From NCBI GenBank assembly GCA_947169755.1, contig CAMVQX010000063.1:1-8626 (forward strand): DNA of 8,626 nucleotides. The letters run 5' to 3'. The position numbers were made by a program, and so were the translations under genes. Each line of letters starts with the position of its first letter. The first letter of the stretch is position 1. A model generated the notes under the pieces. That model was not told the origin of the DNA. It did no database searches and was given only the letters and a program-made list of their open reading frames with translations. Origin of the DNA: an uncultured bacterium (GTDB taxonomy: Bacteria > Cyanobacteriota > Vampirovibrionia > Gastranaerophilales > Gastranaerophilaceae). Positions 1 through 6,766 of this stretch are shown piece after piece.

Positions 1-356
1 TTCAAACCGCTCATTTTCAAACATTCAACAAAATATTCGTAGAGTTCAATAGCTTTATCTAACGGTGCAGAATTGTCAAACGACGGACGAGTACCTTTTC
101 TGCAATCACCACACAAAGTAAATTGTGAAACAACAAGAATTTCACCTTGTTTATCAGTTACGGAAAAATTCATCTTGTCATTTTCATCTTCAAAAATTCT
201 TAATTTTAAAACTTTATCGGCAAGTTTTTCTGCATTCAGTTTTTCATCATCTTTTTCGACACCGACAAATACCAACAATCCTGAGCCGACAGATGAATAC
301 AATTCACCGTCTATTTTTACAGATGCCTCTTTTACTCTTTGAACTAACGCCTTCAT
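1..356 (-). CDS. dtd: D-aminoacyl-tRNA deacylase (Dtd), 3' end cut off by window edge
   Basis: Dtd hydrolyses D-aminoacyl-tRNAs (and glycine mischarged on tRNA-Ala) in the cytoplasm, a chirality proofreading step of translation. Reading down from an ATG at 356-354 gives 118 residues, starting MKALVQRVKEASVKIDGE, as in the family. The SQFTL motif at residues 77-81 is the active-site signature, followed by RPSF at 90-93. Typical Dtd is about 145-150 residues, so roughly 30 C-terminal residues, including the second active-site motif (NxGPVT-like), lie outside the window. The start is supported by GAGAGG (complement of 363-368) 6 nt upstream and by an ATGA overlap with the rlmN stop codon, implying translational coupling. 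The stretch LCGDC at 81-85 puts two cysteines next to the active-site motif, which E. coli Dtd lacks. The identification is firm; the 3' end cannot be judged. Confidence 0.93.
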   Translation of the reverse strand, partial: MKALVQRVKEASVKIDGELYSSVGSGLLVFVGVEKDDEKLNAEKLADKVLKLRIFEDENDKMNFSVTDKQGEILVVSQFTLCGDCRKGTRPSFDNSAPLDKAIELYEYFVECLKMSGL

Positions 357-1372
357 ACCCTACCTCTCAATTGTCCGCACGCCGCATCAATATCTGCACC
401 GCGTTCTAATCTAACGGTAACCTTTTTGCCTGATTGTTCCAACAATGATTTAAAACGCATTATAGAATTTCCTGACGGTTTTTGATAATCATTTTTTTCA
501 GTCGGATTATACGGTATAAGATTTATATTGCATTTGATGTCGTGTAAATATTCAACCAACTGTTTAGCGGCATCTATTGTATCAGTCAAATCCTTTATCA
601 ACAAATATTCAATAGTTATTCTTCTTCCTGTTTTTTCAATATATTTTTTCAACGCTTTTTTAAGTTCAGGCATAGGATATTTATTTTCAATCTGCATCAA
701 TTGTGCCCTAATTTCGTGGTTTGGTGCGTGCAAAGATAGAGCAAGAGTAGATTGCATATCCAAATCAGCCAATTTTTCAATGCCCGGAATTATACCTGAT
801 GTTGAAACAGTCAAACGCCTTGCACCTATTTGAAAATTCTCATTAAAAATTTCCATAGCTTTCAAAACATTATCCAAATTCAAAAGCGGTTCACCCTGTC
901 CCATAAACACAATATTTGTAACCTTCAAACCCGTGTCTCTTTGTATTGTCAAAACTTGCTCAACAATTTCTTTATAGGATAAATTCCTTATAAAACCACG
1001 CTTGCCAGTCGCACAAAAAGAACAATTAACGGCACAACCAACCTGAGAACTTACGCAAGCTGTCAAATTGGCACGATTGTCAAACCGCATCAAAACAGTT
1101 TCAACACACTCACCGTCCGGATATTCTAACAAGTATTTTAAAGTTCCGTCAGAGCTTTCTTGTTTAATTTTTATTTTCACATCAGTAACATCAGCAACTG
1201 TTTTTAGTTCTTCTCGGAACTTTACGGACAAATCTGTCATTTCATCAATAGTTTTAACAGATTTTAAATAAATCCAATTGTGAATTTGACGCGCCCTGAA
1301 TTTTGAGGCACCCAATTTATCCGTTATTTCTTCTATTTCTTTTAAATTTAAACCTGAGAGTATTTTTTTCAT
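353..1372 (-). CDS. rlmN: Dual-specificity 23S rRNA A2503 / tRNA A37 C2-methyltransferase RlmN
   Basis: A radical-SAM enzyme that methylates C2 of adenosine 2503 in 23S rRNA and of A37 in some tRNAs, tuning the peptidyl-transferase centre and decoding. The 339-residue product has an N-terminal helical RNA-binding region (about 1-75), then the radical-SAM barrel. The CxxxCxxC ligands of the 4Fe-4S cluster are C113, C117 and C120. GQGEP at 158-162 is the SAM-binding turn (GMGEP in many homologues). E91 in CVETV matches the family general base. C332 in DAACGQL is the cysteine that becomes methylated in the ping-pong mechanism, and C106 in ACVSSQ matches the other conserved cysteine. The length is normal (usual range about 340-380). 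The start has a strong GAGGAG (complement of 1379-1384) 6 nt upstream. It lies 16 nt after the cysteine-cluster gene and overlaps dtd by 4 nt, so all three are probably one mRNA. Nothing essential is missing. Confidence 0.97.
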   Translation of the reverse strand: MKKILSGLNLKEIEEITDKLGASKFRARQIHNWIYLKSVKTIDEMTDLSVKFREELKTVADVTDVKIKIKQESSDGTLKYLLEYPDGECVETVLMRFDNRANLTACVSSQVGCAVNCSFCATGKRGFIRNLSYKEIVEQVLTIQRDTGLKVTNIVFMGQGEPLLNLDNVLKAMEIFNENFQIGARRLTVSTSGIIPGIEKLADLDMQSTLALSLHAPNHEIRAQLMQIENKYPMPELKKALKKYIEKTGRRITIEYLLIKDLTDTIDAAKQLVEYLHDIKCNINLIPYNPTEKNDYQKPSGNSIMRFKSLLEQSGKKVTVRLERGADIDAACGQLRGRV

Positions 1373-1388
1373 TCAAAACTCCTCAAAA

Positions 1389-2081
1389 TCATAGATTTCG
1401 GTCCTCCATCAAGGGAATAACAATTTTTGTCTTGTAATATTCGATAATTTCCATCATAGCATGGAGTGTCATTGTAACCGGTTCAACCTCTTTCCGCCAT
1501 TCATAAAAACCGCAGCTTTCAGGCAGAATGTCCAAAGGATTGTCAGGGAAATGCCTGCAAATGTCAGGACGATTTTCATAATCAGGGCATCTGTTACAAT
1601 CTAATTTCGGACAATGATAAAAATAAACATCACCAACCGCATGTTCTGATAACAATTTAAAATATTCGGGATAAACTCTTTCAGCTTCATCTTTGGTTTT
1701 GTAGGGTACAAAGATGCTCGTAAATTGTTTTGCAAATTCATCCCCATTTTGTGCTCTTTTTTGAAGCTCTCCCGGAGAATGCTCAGAACACGCAAGCTGA
1801 CAACAAATCGCACAGCCCTTACATTCAAAATTGTTTCTATAAACCAAAATTTCCTGCCATTTTTCATAAATTTCACGGCAAATATCTTTTTCAAACATTT
1901 CAATAACAGCATTTTGCCATTGCGCGCCTATGCTGTTTATTTCATACTTATCAAAAATGTCACCTTCAAAATTTAATGGCCGCAATTCCTCTACACGTCC
2001 TTTTATCGCGTCAACAGATTTCAGAAAAATTTCACGATAATTCTCTTTCATATTAGAAAATGTAGAATTTAAATCAGCCAT
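1389..2081 (-). CDS. YkgJ-type cysteine-cluster protein (putative Zn/Fe-chelating)
   Basis: The 230-residue protein carries the cysteine pattern of the YkgJ/UPF0153 family, annotated as putative zinc- or iron-chelating proteins with no settled biochemical role. The first cluster is CKGCAICC with C87, C90, C93 and C94, followed by C98. The second is C157, C162 and C165 leading into the family signature YENRPDICRHFP (168-179, with C175), and C190 follows. Residues 1-80 are a predicted helical region without cysteines and are longer than in minimal YkgJ proteins. There is no signal peptide or membrane segment, so it should be cytoplasmic. It is the first gene of a likely operon with rlmN and dtd, which hints at a link to RNA modification or Fe-S handling, but that is inference. 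No Shine-Dalgarno sequence precedes the ATG at 2081, and an extended -10 element sits directly upstream (see the promoter at 2088-2096). M11 is an alternative start but also lacks one. The family call is solid; the function is unknown. Confidence 0.85.
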   Translation of the reverse strand: MADLNSTFSNMKENYREIFLKSVDAIKGRVEELRPLNFEGDIFDKYEINSIGAQWQNAVIEMFEKDICREIYEKWQEILVYRNNFECKGCAICCQLACSEHSPGELQKRAQNGDEFAKQFTSIFVPYKTKDEAERVYPEYFKLLSEHAVGDVYFYHCPKLDCNRCPDYENRPDICRHFPDNPLDILPESCGFYEWRKEVEPVTMTLHAMMEIIEYYKTKIVIPLMEDRNL

Positions 2082-2087
2082 AACAGA

Positions 2088-2096
2088 ATTTTAGCA
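2088..2096 (-). promoter_or_regulatory. Extended -10 promoter predicting a leaderless mRNA for the cysteine-cluster gene
   Basis: On the minus strand the sequence is TATGCTAAAAT, giving TGC followed by TAAAAT, one mismatch from the consensus -10. No convincing -35 lies 16-18 bp upstream, as is usual for extended -10 promoters. Six bases separate the -10 from the ATG at 2081, so transcription would begin at or next to the start codon. The element lies in the 24-nt gap after the stop codon of the 328-residue gene. Confidence 0.45.
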
Positions 2097-2105
2097 TAAA
2101 ATTAT

Positions 2106-3092
2106 TTAAACATTATAAAGCTGTTCTGAGAGCTTATGCAACAGGTCATCAAATTTATAAAAAGGTTTTTCTGACTTCATAACTATATCTTGCATCATAG
2201 TGTATCGTTTTAAAAGTTCTCTAAACCCCGGTTGATTCAAGATTTCTTCAGGTATTTCCTGAGGAGTATCAAACTCTTTTACAACAAAATCACTACTATC
2301 CGGATCATACCCCCAAGTAGATATAAGAGTTTTCTTTTTGATTTTTAAATTTTTGTCGAGAGCAAGCTCCAATATAGGATAACCTTCTTCAAACGGTTCT
2401 GCCGCGTTAGACATACAAACATTAACTCCCTCATTATTAACAATAATGTTACATCCAACCTTGTTATCAAAGGGATTTTTCCATACATAATGCGGAATAT
2501 CCGTCATAAGATCATCAATCTCAATTTTAGAACCGTCAGGCAAATACTCTTCCATTCTGTTTGTTTCAAATTTCACTACCGGCATCCCTTCTCCATTTAG
2601 ATATCCGTTAGCACATTTTGAAACAACCTTGTTATCAAATGGCGCTCTTGCAACTAATGCACCACTTCTAATTGAATACATTTCATTTATAACACTACCG
2701 TCACCGGCAGTTGTTTGCAAATGGAAAAATTTACAACTGGAATCAGAGTATCCGTTTGCAGAGAAGCCATTTTTGACATTTAAATTAGATTTAATTACAT
2801 GATGACCATTGTCCAAATCCGGTTTTATATAATATGAACCTGTACCAAGACTTCTGAATGGGTTTTTACCCTTAAATTTAAATGAAAAAGAATTATAAAT
2901 CCCTGTTGTTTCAGCATTGATGTGAACATTATAAATGTTACGCTCACTACACACTCTCGCCATCCTGGAAGCAAACCCGCTATTGATTGCGTTTAAAAAA
3001 CTCAAAAATTCATCGGTCGTGTGTACCGCTTTTCCTTTACTGCCACCAGCCATTGATAATATAAGACTATTTACCTTTGATACACTTGGCAT
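2106..3092 (-). CDS. Uncharacterised 328-residue protein with an internal PFDNKV repeat
   Basis: I do not recognise this protein. It has 328 residues, no signal peptide and no membrane segment, so it is probably cytoplasmic unless exported by a leaderless route. Residues 1-60 look helical (MPSVSKVNSLILSMAGGSKG then TTDEFLSFLNAINSGF). Residues 65-260 alternate short hydrophobic stretches with G, N, D and S, suggesting a beta-rich domain. Residues 276-328 look helical and acidic/basic. PFDNKV occurs at 151-156 and again at 207-212, encoded by a 16-bp direct repeat. The cysteines (48, 120, 160, 214, 226) do not form a recognisable metal motif. The ATG is the first possible start: an in-frame TAA lies eight codons upstream. 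GGAG is 11 nt upstream, a rather long spacing. It has its own promoter and leader, and the next gene starts 25 nt past its stop. Codon use looks like that of its neighbours. That it is a real gene is likely from length and context; any function would be a guess. Confidence 0.8.
   Translation of the reverse strand: MPSVSKVNSLILSMAGGSKGKAVHTTDEFLSFLNAINSGFASRMARVCSERNIYNVHINAETTGIYNSFSFKFKGKNPFRSLGTGSYYIKPDLDNGHHVIKSNLNVKNGFSANGYSDSSCKFFHLQTTAGDGSVINEMYSIRSGALVARAPFDNKVVSKCANGYLNGEGMPVVKFETNRMEEYLPDGSKIEIDDLMTDIPHYVWKNPFDNKVGCNIIVNNEGVNVCMSNAAEPFEEGYPILELALDKNLKIKKKTLISTWGYDPDSSDFVVKEFDTPQEIPEEILNQPGFRELLKRYTMMQDIVMKSEKPFYKFDDLLHKLSEQLYNV
2456..2471. repeat. 16-bp direct repeat, copy 1
   Basis: caaccttgttatcaaa is identical to the copy at 2624-2639, 168 bp apart. 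It lies inside the 328-residue gene and encodes the second PFDNKV motif (residues 207-212), with identical codon choice for FDNKV, which suggests an internal duplication or recent conversion rather than convergent protein sequence. Confidence 0.7.
2624..2639. repeat. 16-bp direct repeat, copy 2
   Basis: Second copy of the exact 16-bp repeat at 2456-2471. It encodes the first PFDNKV motif (residues 151-156) of the 328-residue protein. Flanking bases differ, so the identity is limited to this core. Confidence 0.7.
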
Positions 3093-3187
3093 ATATAATA
3101 TGTCTCCGCAAATTTATCCTTCATTTTTGTCACATAAAAAACGTAAAGATAAAATTTTGCTATTAAAAAGTTACCGTACTAAATATT
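3093..3187 (-). other. About 95-nt 5' leader of the 328-residue gene
   Basis: This is the stretch between the predicted transcription start near 3187 and the ATG at 3092, the longest untranslated leader in the window. It is very AT-rich, and I see no strong hairpin or known riboswitch core. It contains a start-stop pair (ATGTGA) and an ATG at 3124-3122 opening a 17-codon frame (beginning MKDKFAETYY) that runs out of frame across the main start and stops at a TAA. Neither has a ribosome-binding site, so they may be incidental. Confidence 0.35.
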
Positions 3188-3193
3188 AGGAAT

Positions 3194-3202
3194 ATTATAG
3201 CA
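3194..3202 (-). promoter_or_regulatory. Consensus extended -10 promoter of the 328-residue gene
   Basis: The minus strand reads TTGCTATAAT, a perfect TGn extension plus a perfect TATAAT. TTAAAA lies 17 bp upstream as a weak -35 (four of six). Transcription would start near 3187. The element sits 37 bp beyond the stop codon of the activase gene, where no GC-rich terminator is visible, so some read-through from that gene is also possible. Confidence 0.6.
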
Positions 3203-3238
3203 AGAGCATATAAATATTTTAATCTATGTAAAAAATTT

Positions 3239-4243
3239 TTAAGCAATATCCCATCTGCCGCAAGTGCCGCCCCAACGAGCAATGATATTCCCCTTAATAT
3301 CTTTTATTTTTTCAACGTGGTGAATATCTTCGCCACCTTCAACAATTGTTATAACTTCACAATTGTTTGAACAACCAGTGCAATCACAAGTTATTGAGTG
3401 GAAATTCATCTCACCTACCTGCCAACCTTTAAATTTTGTTTTACTTTCGGTATATTGGTGATTTTCCATTGCCAAAAGCCCTGCACCTATAGCACCCATT
3501 GTTTGGTGATGATCAGGGACAACAACTTTGTGACCAAGAGCTTCTTCGAACGCTTTTACCATACCTGTATTTGTTGCAACTCCTCCTTGGAAAGAAAACA
3601 CAGGTAAAAGTTCTTTGCCCAAAGCTAAATTGGCAAGATAGTTTCTAACTAACGCCTGACACAAACCATATAACAAATCTTCAACAGGATAGCCAAGCTG
3701 CTGTTTGTGAATTAAATCACTTTCGGCAAATACACCGCATCTTCCGGCAATTCTTGCAGGATTTTCTGATTTCAAAGCTGTTTCTCCAAACAATTCAATA
3801 GGAACATTCAATCTTTGAGCCTGATGGTCAAGAAAGCTGCCTGTTCCGGCTGCACAAACAGTATTCATAGCAAAATCTGTTACAATACCGTCACGCATAA
3901 TAATAATTTTACTGTCTTGACCGCCGATTTCCAAAATCGTCTGAACGCCCGGGACATTGATACTTGCAGCAACCGCATGCGCCGTAATGTCATTTTTTAT
4001 AACATCAGCACCAACCAATGCACCCGCCAAATTTCTACCTGAACCCGTTGTGCCGACACCCATAACTTCATAATCTGTCAATCTTTTTGCAAACAATTCA
4101 TTCAAACCTGTTTGAACAGCTTGAACCGGTTTACCTGCTGTTTTTAACATATAACTATCAACATACTTGCCACTCTCATCAACAAGCGCCAATTTCGTGG
4201 TAACCGAACCGACATCTATCCCTAAATATACTGTTAATGCCAT
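3239..4243 (-). CDS. BcrA/BadF/HgdC-family acyl-CoA dehydratase activase with extra C-terminal cysteine cluster
   Basis: ASKHA-fold ATPases of this family (HgdC, BcrA/D, BadF/G) hold one 4Fe-4S cluster at a homodimer interface and drive ATP-dependent electron transfer into 2-hydroxyacyl-CoA dehydratases or benzoyl-CoA reductases. They are extremely oxygen sensitive. Visible motifs are the phosphate loop LGIDVGSVTTK (7-17), GTTGSGR (64-70), EIGGQDSK (105-112), CAAGTGSFLD with cluster ligand C130, GRCGVFAESD with ligand C169, the second nucleotide loop FQGGVATN (218-225), and GAIGAGLLA. Residues 1-262 form the usual activase of about 260 residues. Residues 263-334 are an extension with CDCTGC (C286, C288, C291), C295 and C328, a candidate second metal site; similar tails occur, as I recall, in large fused activase-dehydratase proteins. 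No dehydratase subunit is in the window, so the substrate is unknown. The start has AAAGAGG (complement of 4251-4257) 7 nt upstream. Probably cytoplasmic. Confidence 0.88.
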   Translation of the reverse strand: MALTVYLGIDVGSVTTKLALVDESGKYVDSYMLKTAGKPVQAVQTGLNELFAKRLTDYEVMGVGTTGSGRNLAGALVGADVIKNDITAHAVAASINVPGVQTILEIGGQDSKIIIMRDGIVTDFAMNTVCAAGTGSFLDHQAQRLNVPIELFGETALKSENPARIAGRCGVFAESDLIHKQQLGYPVEDLLYGLCQALVRNYLANLALGKELLPVFSFQGGVATNTGMVKAFEEALGHKVVVPDHHQTMGAIGAGLLAMENHQYTESKTKFKGWQVGEMNFHSITCDCTGCSNNCEVITIVEGGEDIHHVEKIKDIKGNIIARWGGTCGRWDIA

Positions 4244-4264
4244 GATAAATCCTCTTTGTAGAAG

Positions 4265-4273
4265 ATATTAGCA
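4265..4273 (-). promoter_or_regulatory. Extended -10 promoter of the activase gene
   Basis: The minus strand reads TATGCTAATAT, a TGC extension with TAATAT (four of six to TATAAT). No good -35 is present at 16-18 bp. It sits just downstream of the hppA terminator and predicts a start near 4258, leaving a 15-nt leader that still contains the ribosome-binding site. The core TATGCTAA is identical to that before the cysteine-cluster gene. Confidence 0.45.
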
Positions 4274-4297
4274 TAAACAGAATAAAAAATAAAATGC

Positions 4298-4325
4298 AAA
4301 AAATTAGTCCCGCTTTCGCGGGACT
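4298..4325 (-). terminator. Intrinsic terminator of hppA
   Basis: On the minus strand, AGTCCCGC and GCGGGACT form an 8-bp perfect stem (4325-4306) closed by a GAAA tetraloop. AA and six T residues (4303-4298) follow. It begins 6 nt after the hppA stop codon. The plus-strand reading has only four T residues, so it is mainly one-directional. Confidence 0.92.
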
Positions 4326-4331
4326 TTTGAA

Positions 4332-6740
4332 TTATTTTCTTGTCGGTATACGCATTGAATAGAATGAGCGAACGACAAATATCAAAGATATAATTAAGAA
4401 TACCCAACCGGCAATAGGAGCAATTTCTCTAAAGTTTTCAGAGATTGCAATCTCCATAGCCAAAAGTCCAAACAAAGTTGTAAACTTGATAATCGGGTTC
4501 ATTGCGACTGAAGATGTATCTTTGAAAGGATCACCAACTGTATCACCAACAACCGTTGCTTCATGCAAAGGTGTTCCTTTTTCAGCCAAATCAACTTCGA
4601 CAATCTTCTTAGCATTGTCCCAGCAGCCGCCTGCATTAGCCATAAATACAGCTTGGAACAGACCAAATACAGCAATCGCAATTAAGTAACTTACAAAGAA
4701 TGCGACCGGAGCACTTGTTAAACAATTTGGTGCTGAAAGACAAGCAAATGCAAGTGCAAATGCAAACAATGCGATAAAGATATTTATCATGCCTTTTTGA
4801 GCATATTGAGTACAAATTTTTACAACTTCTTTTGAATTTGCAACATTTGCACTCTTAGAATTTGCATCGTCAAGTTTTATATTATCTTTAATATATTCAG
4901 TTGCAGAATATGCACCCGTTGTAACAGCTTGCATAGATGCACCGGAGAACCAATAAATTACAGCACCGCCGGATAAGAAACCTAAAAGTGTATACGGATT
5001 TAATATGTTCAAAATCATCTCAGGTTCTATCCCCAATGTTGATTTTATAACCAAAATAAGGGAGAAAATCATTGTTGTTGCTCCAACAACTGCAGTACCG
5101 ATAAGTACAGGTTTTGATGTAGCTTTGAATGTATTTCCGGCACCGTCATTTTCTTCTAAATATTTTTTTGCATTGTCAAAATCAGGTTTGAAACCGAATT
5201 CTTTTTCTATTTCATCAGAAGGGACATCTTCTATCAATGATAATTCATAAACAGATTGAGCATTATCGGTAACAGGGCCATATGAATCAACTGCGATTGT
5301 AACAGGTCCCATACCTAAGAAACCGAATGCTACTAAACCAAAAGCAAATACTGAGCTGTATATCATTACACTTTCAGGAATAAATGTTGATGCGAAATAT
5401 GCAAGTCCCATCAATAGTACTATTACCATACCAATCCAGAATGCTGAGAAGTTACCGGCAACAATACCTGACAAAATAGTTAATGACGCACCGCCTTCAC
5501 GGGAAGCTGTGACAACTTCTTCTGTATGTTTTGCCTTTGGTGATGTAAATATTTTTGTGAATTCAGGAATTAAAGCTGCGCCTAAAGTACCGCAAGAAAT
5601 AATTACTGACAAAATCAACCAAAGATTTCCGCCTAAATCACTCAATAACCAATGGCTTACACCAAATGTCATTGCGATAGATAAAATTGAGGTCAACCAA
5701 ACCAGATTTGTTAAAGGTTTTTCAAAATCAAATTTTTCTGTTTTTGCAGCATAAAATCTGTCAACCAAACCGTTAATCCAATATGCAACAACAGAAGTTA
5801 CAATCATCAAAAATCTCATAACAAAAATCCAAGTCAATAATTGAACCTGATTTTCCTGTCCGCCTACTGCCAACAAAATAAATGAAACAAGAGCAACACC
5901 AGTTACGCCGTATGTTTCAAAACCATCTGCCGTAGGCCCTACAGAATCACCTGCATTATCACCGGTACAATCAGCAATAACACCAGGGTTTCTTGGGTCA
6001 TCTTCCTTGATTCCGAATTGAATTTTCATCAAATCAGAACCGATATCTGCAATTTTTGTAAATATACCGCCTGCAACACGAAGAGCTGATGCTCCCAAAG
6101 ATTCACCTATTGCAAAACCTATAAAACAAGCACCAGCGATTTCACCCGGTACAAATAACAAAATTGTAAGCATTAAAATCAATTCAACAGATACAAGGCA
6201 AACACCGATTGACATACCGGCTCTTAAAGGAATATTCAATATATTTAAAGGATTTCCTTTTAAAGAAACAAAAGCTGTTCTTGCGTTTGCAAAAGTATTC
6301 ATTCTTATACCGAACCAAGCAACCGCATAAGAACCTAATATACCAATTACAGACCAAGCAAGAATTATCAAAACATTTTTAATCGGCATATGCTGTAAAT
6401 ATCCAAAATAAAAAGCAATACATAAACCAATCAAAACTTCCAACCCAAAAAGAAATTTACCTTGTTGAATAAGATAAGTTTTACAAGTTTCAAAAATAGT
6501 ATTTCCTACTTCTGCCATTTTTGAATGAACATCAAGTTTTTTAATTCTAAAAAATTCAATAAATCCAAATACCAGACCAATAACAGAAATTCCGATACCA
6601 ATTAAAAGATAATTAAAGAAATCAGGATTTGTATCTTTAATACTTGGAACTACCAAATCCGCTTCACTAGCAAAGGCCGGAGCGCATAATAATAATGACA
6701 TTAGCGCAAACAAAGCCTTTGATGCAAATTTTTTAATCAT
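4332..6740 (-). CDS. hppA: Membrane-bound proton-translocating pyrophosphatase, divergent subfamily
   Basis: It hydrolyses cytoplasmic pyrophosphate to pump H+ (or Na+) across the membrane, recovering energy and pulling biosynthetic reactions. The 802-residue product has about 16 membrane helices. Catalytic Mg-PPi ligands of the family are all recognisable: D232, D236 and K239 (ADIGSDLMK), D247/D248 (EDDPRNP), D257, D261 and D265 (TGDNAGD), D485 and N493 (DSYGPVTDNA), D708/K711/K712 (WDNAKK), and D733, D737, K740 and D741 (VGDTVGDPFKD). The sequence around them is unusual: SVGPTADGFETY instead of the usual AGMAADLFETY, and GNTFKATSK (535-543) where canonical enzymes have GNTTAA or GNTTKA. K539 occupies the position that makes pumps K+-independent. 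This matches the distant Na+-regulated H+-PPase group (Chlorobium limicola type), by my reading without alignment. Residues 1-25 look like a cleavable signal peptide (APAFA then SEAD), and most bacterial homologues are shorter. AAGGGAG (complement of 6747-6753) precedes the ATG by 6 nt. It has its own promoter and terminator. Confidence 0.96.
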   Translation of the reverse strand: MIKKFASKALFALMSLLLCAPAFASEADLVVPSIKDTNPDFFNYLLIGIGISVIGLVFGFIEFFRIKKLDVHSKMAEVGNTIFETCKTYLIQQGKFLFGLEVLIGLCIAFYFGYLQHMPIKNVLIILAWSVIGILGSYAVAWFGIRMNTFANARTAFVSLKGNPLNILNIPLRAGMSIGVCLVSVELILMLTILLFVPGEIAGACFIGFAIGESLGASALRVAGGIFTKIADIGSDLMKIQFGIKEDDPRNPGVIADCTGDNAGDSVGPTADGFETYGVTGVALVSFILLAVGGQENQVQLLTWIFVMRFLMIVTSVVAYWINGLVDRFYAAKTEKFDFEKPLTNLVWLTSILSIAMTFGVSHWLLSDLGGNLWLILSVIISCGTLGAALIPEFTKIFTSPKAKHTEEVVTASREGGASLTILSGIVAGNFSAFWIGMVIVLLMGLAYFASTFIPESVMIYSSVFAFGLVAFGFLGMGPVTIAVDSYGPVTDNAQSVYELSLIEDVPSDEIEKEFGFKPDFDNAKKYLEENDGAGNTFKATSKPVLIGTAVVGATTMIFSLILVIKSTLGIEPEMILNILNPYTLLGFLSGGAVIYWFSGASMQAVTTGAYSATEYIKDNIKLDDANSKSANVANSKEVVKICTQYAQKGMINIFIALFAFALAFACLSAPNCLTSAPVAFFVSYLIAIAVFGLFQAVFMANAGGCWDNAKKIVEVDLAEKGTPLHEATVVGDTVGDPFKDTSSVAMNPIIKFTTLFGLLAMEIAISENFREIAPIAGWVFLIISLIFVVRSFYSMRIPTRK

Positions 6741-6766
6741 AATTTTCTCCCTTCGCTATTGGGTTT

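Noticed and set aside
73..409. Plus-strand open frames opposite dtd and rlmN
   Set aside because: They lie antisense to clearly conserved genes, have low-complexity S/F/H-rich translations and lack ribosome-binding sites.
3093..3187. Riboswitch in the leader of the 328-residue gene
   Set aside because: No conserved core, pseudoknot or GC-containing stem could be seen, and the length alone is not evidence.
3203..3238. Terminator after the activase gene
   Set aside because: AAAAATTTTTT is self-complementary but has no GC stem, so it would not act as an intrinsic terminator.
4486..5754. Several plus- and minus-strand open frames of 60-81 codons inside hppA
   Set aside because: They overlap a strongly conserved coding sequence in other frames and show no family motifs.
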